55,354 nt of DNA from Rhodosalinus sediminis (GTDB lineage Bacteria; Pseudomonadota; Alphaproteobacteria; Rhodobacterales; Rhodobacteraceae): positions 1 through 55,354 of the forward strand of contig NZ_QOHR01000019.1 of assembly GCF_003385555.1 (NCBI RefSeq), written 5' to 3'. Under the pieces are notes generated by a model. The model was not told the origin of the DNA. It did not search any database and worked only from the letters and a program-made list of their open reading frames with translations. Position numbers and translations under genes: made by a program. Below are positions 18,834 through 26,595 of this stretch, in pieces; positions within the stretch are counted from its first letter, which is position 1; each line of letters opens with the position of its first letter.

Positions 18834-18992
18834 CTGTGACCTCTCCTTCGCGTCGATCGGGACATCGGCCCTCTGTCGCCGCAACAGTAACGCCGTTCGT
18901 TCCGAACGCCAAACCGGAGACCGCGCCAATCAGGAACCTTGTCCCATGTCGCGGCGCCCCGCGCCGCGGCCGCGCCGCCCGCCCCCCTTTCC

Positions 18993-19006
18993 CTGACATG
19001 GATCAA
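18993..19006 (+). promoter_or_regulatory. FNR/FixK-like box before ferredoxin-NADP reductase
   Basis: CTGAC-ATGG-ATCAA matches the TTGAT-N4-ATCAA consensus in 8 of 10 positions, with the right half perfect. It sits 67 bases before the preferred fpr start in the divergent lrp-fpr region. It suggests oxygen control by an FnrL/FixK-type regulator. The assignment is inference from the motif alone. Confidence 0.4.
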
Positions 19007-19072
19007 GGTTTACCTCTCTGCACGGGAGTACCACCCCAGCGACCCGATCCGCCGGACGAAGGCCCAGAGACC

Positions 19073-19885
19073 GTGACCCAGACGACGACCGAGCCCGACA
19101 CGCCCCGCGCGCCCGCCCTGCCCGACGCCGCCACGGTGACGGAGGTGCGGCACTGGACCGATCGCCTCTTCTCCTTCAAGGTCGAGCGGCCGCGCTCCCT
19201 GCGCTTCCGCTCGGGGGAGTTCGTGATGATCGGGCTCCTCGGCGATACGGGCAAGCCGCTGCTGCGCGCCTATTCCATCGCGAGCCCGGCCTGGGCCGAC
19301 GAGCTGGAGTTCTACTCGATCAAGGTGCCGGACGGCCCGCTCACCTCGCGGTTGCAGCACATCCGCCCCGGCGATCAGATCATCCTGCGCCCGAAGCCGG
19401 TGGGCACGCTGGTGCACGACGCGCTGCTGCCGGGCAAGCGGATCTGGTTCTTCGCCACCGGCACCGGCATCGCGCCCTTCGCCTCGCTGATCCGCGACCC
19501 GCAGACCTACGAGGATTACGACGAGGTCTACCTGACGCACACCTGCCGCGACGTGGCCGAGCTCGACTACGGGCGCGAACTCGTCGACAGCCTACGGGAG
19601 GACCCGCTGATCGGCGAGATGGTCGAGGGCAAGCTCTTCTATTACCCGACCACCACCCGCGAGGAAAGCCCGTGCATGGGGCGGATCACCACGCGGATGG
19701 AGGACGGGCGCCTCTTCTCCGACCTCGGCGTCGAGAGCTTCGGCCCCGAGACGGACCGCGCCATGGTCTGCGGCTCGCTCGCCTTCAACACGGACATGAA
19801 GGCGCTTCTCGAGGGCGCGGGCCTGCGCGAGGGCGCGAACTCGGAGCCCGCCGAATACGTCGTCGAGAAGGCCTTCGTCGGCTGA
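19073..19885 (+). CDS. fpr: Ferredoxin-NADP reductase
   Basis: FAD enzyme of 270 residues that moves electrons between NADPH and ferredoxin or flavodoxin. Visible motifs are RAYSIAS (FAD binding), GTGIAPFASL (pyridine nucleotide binding), THTCRDVAELDY, and the bacterial-type C-terminus VVEKAFVG. I prefer the GTG at 19073 (product begins MTQTTTEPD) with GAAGG about 12 bases upstream. An ATG at 18998 is in frame but falls inside the FNR-like box, which argues against it. The N-terminal 20 residues are low complexity either way. Confidence 0.9.
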   Translation: MTQTTTEPDTPRAPALPDAATVTEVRHWTDRLFSFKVERPRSLRFRSGEFVMIGLLGDTGKPLLRAYSIASPAWADELEFYSIKVPDGPLTSRLQHIRPGDQIILRPKPVGTLVHDALLPGKRIWFFATGTGIAPFASLIRDPQTYEDYDEVYLTHTCRDVAELDYGRELVDSLREDPLIGEMVEGKLFYYPTTTREESPCMGRITTRMEDGRLFSDLGVESFGPETDRAMVCGSLAFNTDMKALLEGAGLREGANSEPAEYVVEKAFVG

Positions 19886-20014
19886 CGGCCCCCGGCGCCG
19901 CGCCGCGCGGGCCGCGCGCCCGGATTTCAGGCCCCGCCGCCCCGGCGGAGGCCTGATTGCCGCTTGAACCGGCGCGCGGCGGCGTTTAGCTTGCGCGACG
20001 CAATCTTTCCCTGA

Positions 20015-20034
20015 CAAAAAGGACTGAAGCCATA
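20015..20034 (+). promoter_or_regulatory. Ribosome site and AUA start of infC
   Basis: AAAAAGGA (20016-20023) is followed by 8 bases and then ATA at 20032-20034. The conserved IF-3 N-terminus ARRPHNAPP follows directly, and no ATG, GTG or TTG lies at the right place. IF-3 genes are known to use rare starts that IF-3 itself discriminates against, giving autoregulation. Confidence 0.7.
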
Positions 20035-20577
20035 GCTCGCAGACCTCACAACGCGCCCCCGACGCGCGACACCGGCCCCCGCGTCAACGACCGCATCCGC
20101 GCCCCGGAAATCCGGCTGATCGGACCGGAGGGCGAGAACCTCGGCGTGGTGCCGCCCGCGAAGGCGCTGCAGGCCGCCGAGACGGTGGGCCTCGACCTCG
20201 TGGAAATCTCGCCGAACGCCAAGCCGCCGGTCTGCAAGATCATGGACTTCGGCAAGTACAAGTACGAGCAGCAGAAGCGCGAGTCCGAGGCCAAGAAGAA
20301 GCAGAAGGTCACCGACGTCAAAGAGGTCAAGTTCCGCCCGAACACCGACCAGCACGACTACGACGTCAAGCTGCGCAACGTGATCCGCTTCCTCGAGAAG
20401 GGCGACAAGGTGAAGGTCACGCTGCGCTTCCGCGGCCGCGAGATGGCGCACCAGAACCTCGGCCGCGAGCTCCTTCAGCGTGTCGCCGAAGACGTGAAGG
20501 ACCTCGGCAAGGTCGAGAACATGCCGAAGGTCGAGGGCCGTCAGATGATCATGATGGTCGCGCCGGTGGCGCGATGA
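20032..20577 (+). CDS. infC: Translation initiation factor IF-3 (AUA start)
   Basis: IF-3 of 181 residues. It binds the 30S subunit and checks the start codon and initiator tRNA. The N-domain runs through [16 protein letters not shown], the lysine-rich linker is [17 protein letters not shown], and the C-domain contains [15 protein letters not shown] and [12 protein letters not shown]. The first plain ATG/GTG start in frame would remove most of the N-domain, so the gene must begin upstream; ATA at 20032 with a strong ribosome site 8 bases away fits. The product would be initiated with fMet. The stop overlaps the methyltransferase start (ATGA). Confidence 0.93.
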   Translation: MARRPHNAPPTRDTGPRVNDRIRAPEIRLIGPEGENLGVVPPAKALQAAETVGLDLVEISPNAKPPVCKIMDFGKYKYEQQKRESEAKKKQKVTDVKEVKFRPNTDQHDYDVKLRNVIRFLEKGDKVKVTLRFRGREMAHQNLGRELLQRVAEDVKDLGKVENMPKVEGRQMIMMVAPVAR

Positions 20578-21200
20578 GCGACGCCGCCGCCCCGCCGTCC
20601 GGCTGGGAGGCGCGCTACGCCACGCCGGACTACCTCTTCGGCAAGGCGCCCTCCGCCTTCCTCGCCGATCACGCGCATCTGCTGACGCCGGGCGCCACGG
20701 CGCTCGCCGTGGCCGACGGCGAGGGGCGCAACTCGGTCTTCATGGCGGAGAAGGGGCTCCGCGTCACCGCGCTCGACTACGCGCCGACGGCGATCGCCAA
20801 GGCCGAGCGCCTCGCCGCCGAGCGCGGCGTGACGGTCGATTTCGCCGAGGCGGACGTGCTGAGCGCCGACTGGGGCGGGCCCTATGACCTCGTCGCCGCG
20901 ATCTTCATCCAGTTCGCCGGCCCGGAGGACCGCGCGCGCCTCTTCGCGAAGACGCGCGCGGCCCTCGCGCCGGGGGGCCTCCTCCTCCTGCACGGCTACA
21001 CGCCCGAGCAGGTCGGGCGCGGGACCGGCGGCCCGCCCTGCCGTGAGAACATGTACACCGAGGCGATGCTCGCCGAGGCCTTCGAGGGCTGGGAGGTCCT
21101 CGAAAACCGCGCCTACGAGCGCGACATCCGCGAGGGCACGGGCCACGCGGGTCTCTCGGCCCTGATCGATTTCGTCGCCCGCAAGCCGGCCGCAGGCTGA
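20574..21200 (+). CDS. Class I SAM-dependent methyltransferase (TehB-like)
   Basis: A protein of 208 residues with a Rossmann methyltransferase fold. It opens [20 protein letters not shown], typical of the TehB/thiol methyltransferase-like group, followed by the SAM-binding strand [27 protein letters not shown] as the acidic end of strand 2, and [16 protein letters not shown]. The ATG overlaps the infC stop by 4 bases, so it depends on infC translation. The substrate is unknown; tellurite or small thiols are possibilities from the family only. Confidence 0.9.
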   Translation: MSDAAAPPSGWEARYATPDYLFGKAPSAFLADHAHLLTPGATALAVADGEGRNSVFMAEKGLRVTALDYAPTAIAKAERLAAERGVTVDFAEADVLSADWGGPYDLVAAIFIQFAGPEDRARLFAKTRAALAPGGLLLLHGYTPEQVGRGTGGPPCRENMYTEAMLAEAFEGWEVLENRAYERDIREGTGHAGLSALIDFVARKPAAG

Positions 21201-21447
21201 GCCACGCCGGCCGGTTGCGGCTCGTGACCGGAACGCGGCGCCCGCTCGCGGTCCGGGCGCGTGCGCCGGTCGCGCCGGCCCGCGGCTTGGCCCGTGTGAC
21301 GTGGCGGTTCCACCCGACGCGGGCGTCGGTCGCCGGGCGGGACCCGGCCCCGTGGCGCGTCCGCGCGGTGGCATGAGGCCTGCGCCGATGGACGCCGCGG
21401 GCGACGCGACGTCGGCCGCGTCGGCGGAAGATCTCGCGCCTTCCCGC

Positions 21448-21476
21448 TTGACCCCCGCAGACGGCTCGCCTATACG
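21448..21476 (+). promoter_or_regulatory. Sigma-70-type promoter of tRNA-Met
   Basis: TTGACC (21448-21453), a 17-base spacer, then TATACG (21471-21476). Transcription would start near 21483, about 7 bases before the mature tRNA. This is the clearest housekeeping promoter in the window. Confidence 0.7.
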
Positions 21477-21489
21477 CACCGTCGCTCGG

Positions 21490-21566
21490 GGCGGAGTAGC
21501 TCAGGTGGTTAGAGCAGCGGAATCATAATCCGCGTGTCGGGGGTTCAAGTCCCTCCTCCGCTACCA
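21490..21566 (+). tRNA. tRNA-Met (anticodon CAT), elongator type
   Basis: A 77-base cloverleaf with encoded CCA. The acceptor arms GGCGGAG and CTCCGCT pair with a terminal G-U. The D-arm is GCTCAGGTGGTTAGAGC, the anticodon stem GCGGA/TCCGC encloses ATCATAA with anticodon CAT, the variable loop is GTGTC, and the T-arm has GGTTCAAGT. It is not an initiator tRNA, which would carry three G-C pairs at the base of the anticodon stem. CAT also occurs in tRNA-Ile2 (lysidine-modified); overall sequence favours elongator Met, but the two cannot be fully separated by eye. A T-run follows at once. Confidence 0.9.
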
Positions 21567-21723
21567 TTTTTCCCGATCAAGCAGTGCCCGACAGGCGGGG
21601 TTCCGGCACACCGCCGTGCGCCAAGGTGCGCGGACACATGCAATCGGCCCGCTCCGCGCGCGCCTGCTACGCGCCGCCGGTCCGGGTCGCGGCCCACGCG
21701 GGCCGACGGGCGTCATCGCGTCG

Positions 21724-24216
21724 TCACTGGCACTTAGAGAAGCCGCAGGCGGTGCAGGTCATGCAGCCCTCGATCATGGCCATGGCGTATTGGCCGCAGG
21801 CCGGGCAGGCAGGGCCGCGCGGGGCGTCGTCGAGGCCCACGGCCTGCGCCGTGGGGTCGGACTTGAGCCCCGCGCCTTCGCCCTCGAGGAAGCCGATGGC
21901 GATCATGTGGCGCTCGATCACGCCGCCGATCGCGGCGAGGATGGAGGGGATGTATTTCCCGTTCTGCCACGCCCCGCCGCGGGGGTCGAAGACGGCCTTG
22001 AGTTCCTCGACCACGAAGGAGACGTCCCCGCCTCGGCGGAACACGGCCGAGATCATGCGGGTGAGCGCCACGGTCCAGGCGAAATGCTCCATGTTCTTGG
22101 AGTTGATGAAGACCTCGAAGGGCCGCCGACGCCCGCCCACGACGATGTCGTTGATCGTCAGGTAGATCGCGTGCTCGCTGTCGGGCCACTTGAGCTTGTA
22201 GGTCGCCCCCTCGAGCGCCTGCGGCCGGTCGAGCGGCTCGGACATGTAGATGACGTCGCCATGCGGCTCCTGCGGCTCGGCGTCGGTGTGGGCCCGAAGG
22301 CTATCCGCGTCAGTAGTGGCTTCTCCGTACAGAAACCAGCTGGCGGGCCGGCCTAGCGCCTTCTCAAAACGTTTGGCTGCGTCGGCAGTCAACTTCTTTT
22401 TTTCCCGCTCCAAGTCGCTGACGTGCGGTATGGAAAAGCCAACGCTCTCCGCCACTTTTTCTTGCGTAAGCCCTAATTCTTGACGCCGCGCCTTCAGGCG
22501 TGTCCCCGGCGTGGGCTCCTCCCCCACGCTCAGCACGCTCCCCGTCACCTCGTTCGGGCGGTAGGTCGTGCAGCCCTTGCAGCCGGTCTCGTAGGCTTGC
22601 AGGTAGACCTCCTTGAAGTCCTCGAAGGCGATGTCGGCGGGCACGTTGATCGTCTTGGAGATCGACGAATCCACCCATTTCTGCGCCGCCGCCTGCATCT
22701 TCACGTGCTCCTCGGGCGTCAGCGTCTGGGCGTTGACGAAATGCGCCGGCAGCTCCGCGTCGGCGCCGAATTTATCCCGGTAGAGCTGGACGGCGTAGTC
22801 CACGACCTCCTCCTCGGTGCGCGCGCCGTCGCGCTGCAGCACCTTGCGGGTGTAGGCATGGGCGAAGACCGGCTCGATCCCCGAGCTCACGTTCCCGGCA
22901 TAGAGCGAGATCGTCCCCGTCGGCGCGATGGAGGTCAGGAGCGCGTTGCGGATGCCGTGGGCGGCCACCGCCTCGCGCACGTCGGCGTCCATCGCCCGCA
23001 TCGTGCCAGAGGCGAGGAAGGCGTCGGCCTCGAACAGCGGAAACGGCCCCTTCTCCTTCGCGAGCTCCACCGAGGCGAGGTAGGCCGCCCGCTGCACGCG
23101 GTGCAGCCAGTCCTCGGTCTGCGCCGCCGCCGCGTCGGAGCCGTAGCGCAGCCCCAGCATCAAGAGCGCGTCGGCGAGGCCGGTCACGCCCAGCCCGATG
23201 CGGCGCTTCGCCTGCGCCTCGGCGCGCTGTTCGGGCAGCGGGAAGTTCGAGGCGTCCACCACGTTGTCCATCATGCGCACGGCGGTGGCGACGAGTTCCT
23301 CCAGCGCGCCCTGATCGAGATGCGCCTGCGGCGTGAAGGGATCGCGCACCAGCCGGGCGAGGTTCACCGAGCCCAGCAGGCAGGCGCCGTAAGGCGGCAG
23401 GGGCTGCTCGCCGCAGGGGTTGGTGGCGGCGATCTCCTCGGCGTAGGCGAGATTGTTCATCGCGTTGATGCGGTCGATGAAGATCACCCCCGGCTCGGCG
23501 TAGTCGTAGGTGGCGCGCATGATCCGGTTCCAGAGATCGCGCGCCTCGACCGTGTGATAGACCTTGCCGCCGAAGGTGAGCTCCCACGGGCCGTCGGCCT
23601 TCACCGCCTCCATGAAGGCGTCGGTCACCAGCACCGAGACGTTGAAGTTCCTGAGCCGCGCCGGATCGGACTTCGCCGCGATGAAGTCCTCGATGTCGGG
23701 GTGGTCGCAGCGCAGCGTCGCCATCATCGCGCCGCGCCGCGCGCCCGCCGACATGATCGTGCGGCACATGGCGTCCCAGACGTCCATGAAGCTGAGCGGG
23801 CCGGAGGCGTCGGCCGCCACCCCGTCCACCGGCGCCCCCTTCGGGCGGATGGTGGAGAAGTCGTAGCCGATGCCGCCGCCCTGCTGCATCGTCAGCGCTG
23901 CTTCCTTCAGGTTGTCGAAGATGCCGCCCATGCTGTCGGGGATCGTGCCCATGACGAAGCAGTTGAAGAGCGTGACCTTCCGCGCCGTGCCCGCCCCGGC
24001 GAGGATGCGGCCCGCGGGCAGGAAGCGGAAATCCTCCAGCGCGGCGTAAAAGCGCTCCTCCCAGCGCGCGGGCTCCGCCTCCACGGCGGCGAGGGCGCGG
24101 GCGACGCGGCGCCAGCTGTCCTCCACCGTACGGTCGAGGGGCGTGCCGTCGGCCGCCTTGAAGCGATACTTCATGTCCCAGATGGACTCGGCGATCGGGG
24201 CGGCGAAACGGCTCAT
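21724..24216 (-). CDS. nrdJ: Adenosylcobalamin-dependent (class II) ribonucleotide reductase with an inserted XRE domain
   Basis: Makes deoxyribonucleotides independently of oxygen, using B12. The 830-residue protein has the reductase barrel with LFNCFVMGTIPDSMGG, the radical-site segment NPCGEQPLPPYGACLLGS, and SIAPTGTISLYAGNVSSGIEP. After a linker come the C-terminal parts, ending in a cysteine-rich zinc ribbon (CPAC...CMTCTACGFSKC) that regenerates the active-site cysteines. Family members of this short type are, as I recall, about 750-760 residues. The excess is accounted for by a helix-turn-helix domain at about residues 571-644, described separately. The frame is intact throughout, so the protein is presumably functional. 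Confidence 0.94.
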   Translation of the reverse strand: MSRFAAPIAESIWDMKYRFKAADGTPLDRTVEDSWRRVARALAAVEAEPARWEERFYAALEDFRFLPAGRILAGAGTARKVTLFNCFVMGTIPDSMGGIFDNLKEAALTMQQGGGIGYDFSTIRPKGAPVDGVAADASGPLSFMDVWDAMCRTIMSAGARRGAMMATLRCDHPDIEDFIAAKSDPARLRNFNVSVLVTDAFMEAVKADGPWELTFGGKVYHTVEARDLWNRIMRATYDYAEPGVIFIDRINAMNNLAYAEEIAATNPCGEQPLPPYGACLLGSVNLARLVRDPFTPQAHLDQGALEELVATAVRMMDNVVDASNFPLPEQRAEAQAKRRIGLGVTGLADALLMLGLRYGSDAAAAQTEDWLHRVQRAAYLASVELAKEKGPFPLFEADAFLASGTMRAMDADVREAVAAHGIRNALLTSIAPTGTISLYAGNVSSGIEPVFAHAYTRKVLQRDGARTEEEVVDYAVQLYRDKFGADAELPAHFVNAQTLTPEEHVKMQAAAQKWVDSSISKTINVPADIAFEDFKEVYLQAYETGCKGCTTYRPNEVTGSVLSVGEEPTPGTRLKARRQELGLTQEKVAESVGFSIPHVSDLEREKKKLTADAAKRFEKALGRPASWFLYGEATTDADSLRAHTDAEPQEPHGDVIYMSEPLDRPQALEGATYKLKWPDSEHAIYLTINDIVVGGRRRPFEVFINSKNMEHFAWTVALTRMISAVFRRGGDVSFVVEELKAVFDPRGGAWQNGKYIPSILAAIGGVIERHMIAIGFLEGEGAGLKSDPTAQAVGLDDAPRGPACPACGQYAMAMIEGCMTCTACGFSKCQ
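22285..22505 (-). other. XRE/Cro-type helix-turn-helix domain inserted in nrdJ
   Basis: Between GSVLSVGEEPTPG and AEPQEPHGDVIYMSEP the reductase carries a complete XRE fold: helix 1 RLKARRQELG, helix 2 TQEKVAESVG, recognition helix SIPHVSDLEREKKK, helix 4 DAAKRFEKALG, and the repressor-like ending PASWFLYGEA. Hand count gives 102 G/C of 180 (57%) for 22321-22500, against 45/60 and 44/60 in the flanking 22501-22560 and 22201-22260. TTA, ATA and CTA codons, rare in the neighbours, occur here. It looks like a captured phage-repressor domain placed in a flexible linker. Confidence 0.85.
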
Positions 24217-24293
24217 GGGCGGCGTCCTCCGGGCGGGGTCCGGTTGTCAGCATGGCGAGGAAGGTTAATATAGTCCCAAGACTTGGGGGAGTC

Positions 24294-24728
24294 ATGGGTC
24301 CGGACCACATAAACCTGGTGAAGCTGAGCGCCGGCACCGAAAGCGTCGAGACGCTCGCCGCCTGGCAGGCAAGCCGCGCGGCGAAGGGCGCCGATGGCTA
24401 CCCGCGCCACGTCACCCGCATGTGGCCCAAGCGCGAGGCCGAGATCCTCGCCGGCGGGTCGATATACTGGGTGATCAAGGGGCTTATCCAGTGCCGGCAG
24501 CGCATCCTGCGCCTCGACGCGGTGGAGGGCCGCGACGGCGTGCGCCGCTGCGCCTTGGTCCTCGACCCGGAGCTCGTGCGCACGCGGCCCGCGCCCCGGC
24601 GCATGTTCCAGGGCTGGCGCTACCTCCCACCCGAGGACAGCCCCGCCGACCTTACCTCGGGCCACGCCGAGGACGACGCCCTGCCGCCCGGCCTGAGCGC
24701 CGCGCTCGCCGAGATCGGGGTGATCTGA
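24294..24728 (+). CDS. DUF1489 family protein
   Basis: A protein of 144 residues of the alphaproteobacterial DUF1489 family, function unknown. Recognisable elements are HINLVKLSAGTESVE, HVTRMWPKR, GGSIYWVIKGLIQCRQRILRLD and FQGWRYL near the end. The ATG at 24294 follows GGGGGAG at the right distance and fits the family start, so an upstream in-frame start 14 codons earlier is not used. The gene is divergent from nrdJ, with about 77 bases between them that must hold both promoters. Confidence 0.88.
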   Translation: MGPDHINLVKLSAGTESVETLAAWQASRAAKGADGYPRHVTRMWPKREAEILAGGSIYWVIKGLIQCRQRILRLDAVEGRDGVRRCALVLDPELVRTRPAPRRMFQGWRYLPPEDSPADLTSGHAEDDALPPGLSAALAEIGVI

Positions 24729-24782
24729 GGCACGCTCGTCCAGCCTCGCGGCTGTCCTCGCGCGGGGCGTCGTGCGCGAGGA

Positions 24783-24796
24783 CGCCCGTCAGGGCG
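24783..24796 (-). terminator. Short GC hairpin after hisG
   Basis: Arms CGCCC and GGGCG around a GTCA loop, 9 bases past the hisG stop on the minus strand. No T-run is present. It matches the hairpin at 11276-11291 in loop and position, so this may be a recurring terminator form in this genome. Confidence 0.35.
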
Positions 24797-24805
24797 GAGG
24801 AGCGC

Positions 24806-25501
24806 TCACCCCAGCCCGAGCGTCTCCAGGAGCGCGGCCATCGCGCGCGCGTCGGCCGGCGCCAGCGGCGCGGCGCGGGAGCGGTAGAGCGTCGCCTCGC
24901 TTTCGAGGACGAGACCGTCGGAGAGGATCTTCAGGTGATTGGCGCGCAGCGTCTCGCCGCTGGAGGTGATGTCGGCGATCGCCTCGGCGGTGAGGTTGCG
25001 CACGGTCCCCTCGGTCGCGCCCTGGCTGTCCACGAGGCGGTAGTCCGCCACGCCCCGGGCGCGCAGGAACTCCCGCACGAGGCGGTGGTATTTCGTGGCG
25101 ATCCGCAGCCGGTGGCCGTGCGCGGCGCGGAAATCCGCCGCCGCCATGTCGAGATCGTCGAGCGTGTCCACGTCCACCCAGGCGTCGGGCACGGCGATCA
25201 CGAGGTCCGCGCGCCCGAAGCCGAGCCCGGCGAGCGCCTCGACCCGGGTCTCCCAGCGCGCGAGCGTCTCGCGCACCAGATCGGCGCCGGTCACGCCGAG
25301 GTGCACCCGCCCTGCGGCGAGCTCGCGCGGGATTTCGCCCGCCGAGAGCAGCACGAGGTCCACGCCCTCGACCCCGTCCACCGCGCCGGAATACTCGCGC
25401 TCGGCCCCGGTGCGCGAGAGCGTCACGCCGCGTTCGGCGAACCACTCGGCGCATTGCGCCATCATCCGCCCCTTGGAGGGCACCGCGAGCTTCACCGTCA
25501 T
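24806..25501 (-). CDS. hisG: ATP phosphoribosyltransferase catalytic subunit, short form
   Basis: First enzyme of histidine synthesis, joining ATP and PRPP. At 231 residues it is the short HisG that lacks the C-terminal regulatory domain and needs HisZ. Visible are LAVPSKGRM at the start, HLGVTGADLVRE, and the PRPP-loop region ATEGTVRNLTAEAIADITSSGETLRAN (key residues the Glu/Gly/Thr and the ITSSGETL segment). The start overlaps the hisZ stop by 4 bases, which would keep the two subunits in balance. Confidence 0.95.
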   Translation of the reverse strand: MTVKLAVPSKGRMMAQCAEWFAERGVTLSRTGAEREYSGAVDGVEGVDLVLLSAGEIPRELAAGRVHLGVTGADLVRETLARWETRVEALAGLGFGRADLVIAVPDAWVDVDTLDDLDMAAADFRAAHGHRLRIATKYHRLVREFLRARGVADYRLVDSQGATEGTVRNLTAEAIADITSSGETLRANHLKILSDGLVLESEATLYRSRAAPLAPADARAMAALLETLGLG

Positions 25502-26595
25502 GCCGCCCCCCCGAGCGCCAGCGTCAACCCGGGGCGGATCACGCCGCCCACCGCCGGGATCGCCGCGCCGCGCCCCAGCTGCCGCGTGAGCGCGTCGTAG
25601 CGCCCGCCGGAGGCCACCGGCGGCAGGTCGCGCCCTTCCGCGTAGAAGCCGAAGACGAAGCCGTCGTAGTATTCCATCGAGGTGCGCCCGTAGCTCGCCT
25701 CGAAGTCGAGGCGATCGACCTCGACCCCGCGCGCCGCGAGCGCCTCGAGCCGCGCGGCGAGGCGGTCCACCGCGGGCGCGATCGCCGGCATCTCCCCCGC
25801 GATCCCGCGCAGCCGGTCGAGCGCGCGCGGCGCCGCGTCGCGCACGCCGAGCAGCGCGTCGAGGCCCTCGACCTCCTCCGCCGCGATGGGCGGCGCGGCG
25901 GCGTCCTCGCGCAGCGCGGCGACGCGGCCCATGATCTCCGCCTCCGAACGCAGGCCGAGGCGCGGCCCGGCATGCGCAATCGGGTCGGGGTCGTTCAGCA
26001 GAGCGAGGCGCGCGGCGGGCACCGGCCGGCGGCCCGCGAAGCGGTCCAGCAGCTCGCGGAAGCGGCGCGGCCGCCAGATGTGGCGCAGGAGCGCGGCCTT
26101 GCGCCGCTCGGTCGTCCTCAGCCCCTGCACGGCGGCCGTCAGGAGCCCGATGTCGCCCGTCGCCGCGCGCAGGCCGAGCGGCGCGAGCGCCTCGGCGAAG
26201 AGGGCGAAGACCTCCGCCTCCGCCGCCGCCGGGTCGGCGCCGTCGAAGACCTCGTAGCCCGCCTGAATGTATTCGCTGGCGCGGTCGGGGTCGTCCTCCT
26301 GCCGGCGGAAGACCTCGCCGGCGTAGGTGTAGCGCGCGGGCTCCGCGCCCTCGGCCATGTGCATCTCGACCACGGGCACGGTGAAATCCGGGCGCAGCAT
26401 GCGCTCGCCGCGGAGGGGGTCCTGCGTGGTGTAGGCGCGCGCGCGGATGTCCTCGCCGTAAAGGTCGAGGAGCGTGTCGGCGGGCTGCAGGATTGCGCAG
26501 TCCACGGCCCGCGCGCCCGCGGCCTCGAAGCGCGCGACGAGGCGGGCGGCCTCGGCACGGGTCGCCGCGCGGGTGTCGGCGCGCGCGGGCGTCAT
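25498..26595 (-). CDS. hisZ: ATP phosphoribosyltransferase regulatory subunit
   Basis: HisZ is a catalytically inactive histidyl-tRNA synthetase relative that complexes with short HisG and gives feedback control by histidine. The 365-residue protein has class II synthetase core segments ([30 protein letters not shown], and [13 protein letters not shown] near the end). It lacks the anticodon-binding domain of HisS. The ATG at 26595 overlaps the hisS stop (ATGA); an upstream in-frame start would run into hisS. Confidence 0.93.
   Translation of the reverse strand: MTPARADTRAATRAEAARLVARFEAAGARAVDCAILQPADTLLDLYGEDIRARAYTTQDPLRGERMLRPDFTVPVVEMHMAEGAEPARYTYAGEVFRRQEDDPDRASEYIQAGYEVFDGADPAAAEAEVFALFAEALAPLGLRAATGDIGLLTAAVQGLRTTERRKAALLRHIWRPRRFRELLDRFAGRRPVPAARLALLNDPDPIAHAGPRLGLRSEAEIMGRVAALREDAAAPPIAAEEVEGLDALLGVRDAAPRALDRLRGIAGEMPAIAPAVDRLAARLEALAARGVEVDRLDFEASYGRTSMEYYDGFVFGFYAEGRDLPPVASGGRYDALTRQLGRGAAIPAVGGVIRPGLTLALGGAA

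Noticed and set aside
18998-19072. ATG at 18998 as the fpr start
   Set aside because: It lies inside the FNR-like box, and the extra 25 residues are low complexity. It remains possible if the box is not real.
19964-19990. Promoter of infC (TTGAAC and TTTAGC)
   Set aside because: Spacer of 15 bases and a weak -10 box. Some promoter must lie here, but this one is not convincing.
22285-22505. Intein as the explanation of the nrdJ insert
   Set aside because: Inteins are common in ribonucleotide reductases, but this segment is only about 74 residues and has no splice-junction Cys/Ser pattern or endonuclease motif; it reads clearly as an XRE domain.
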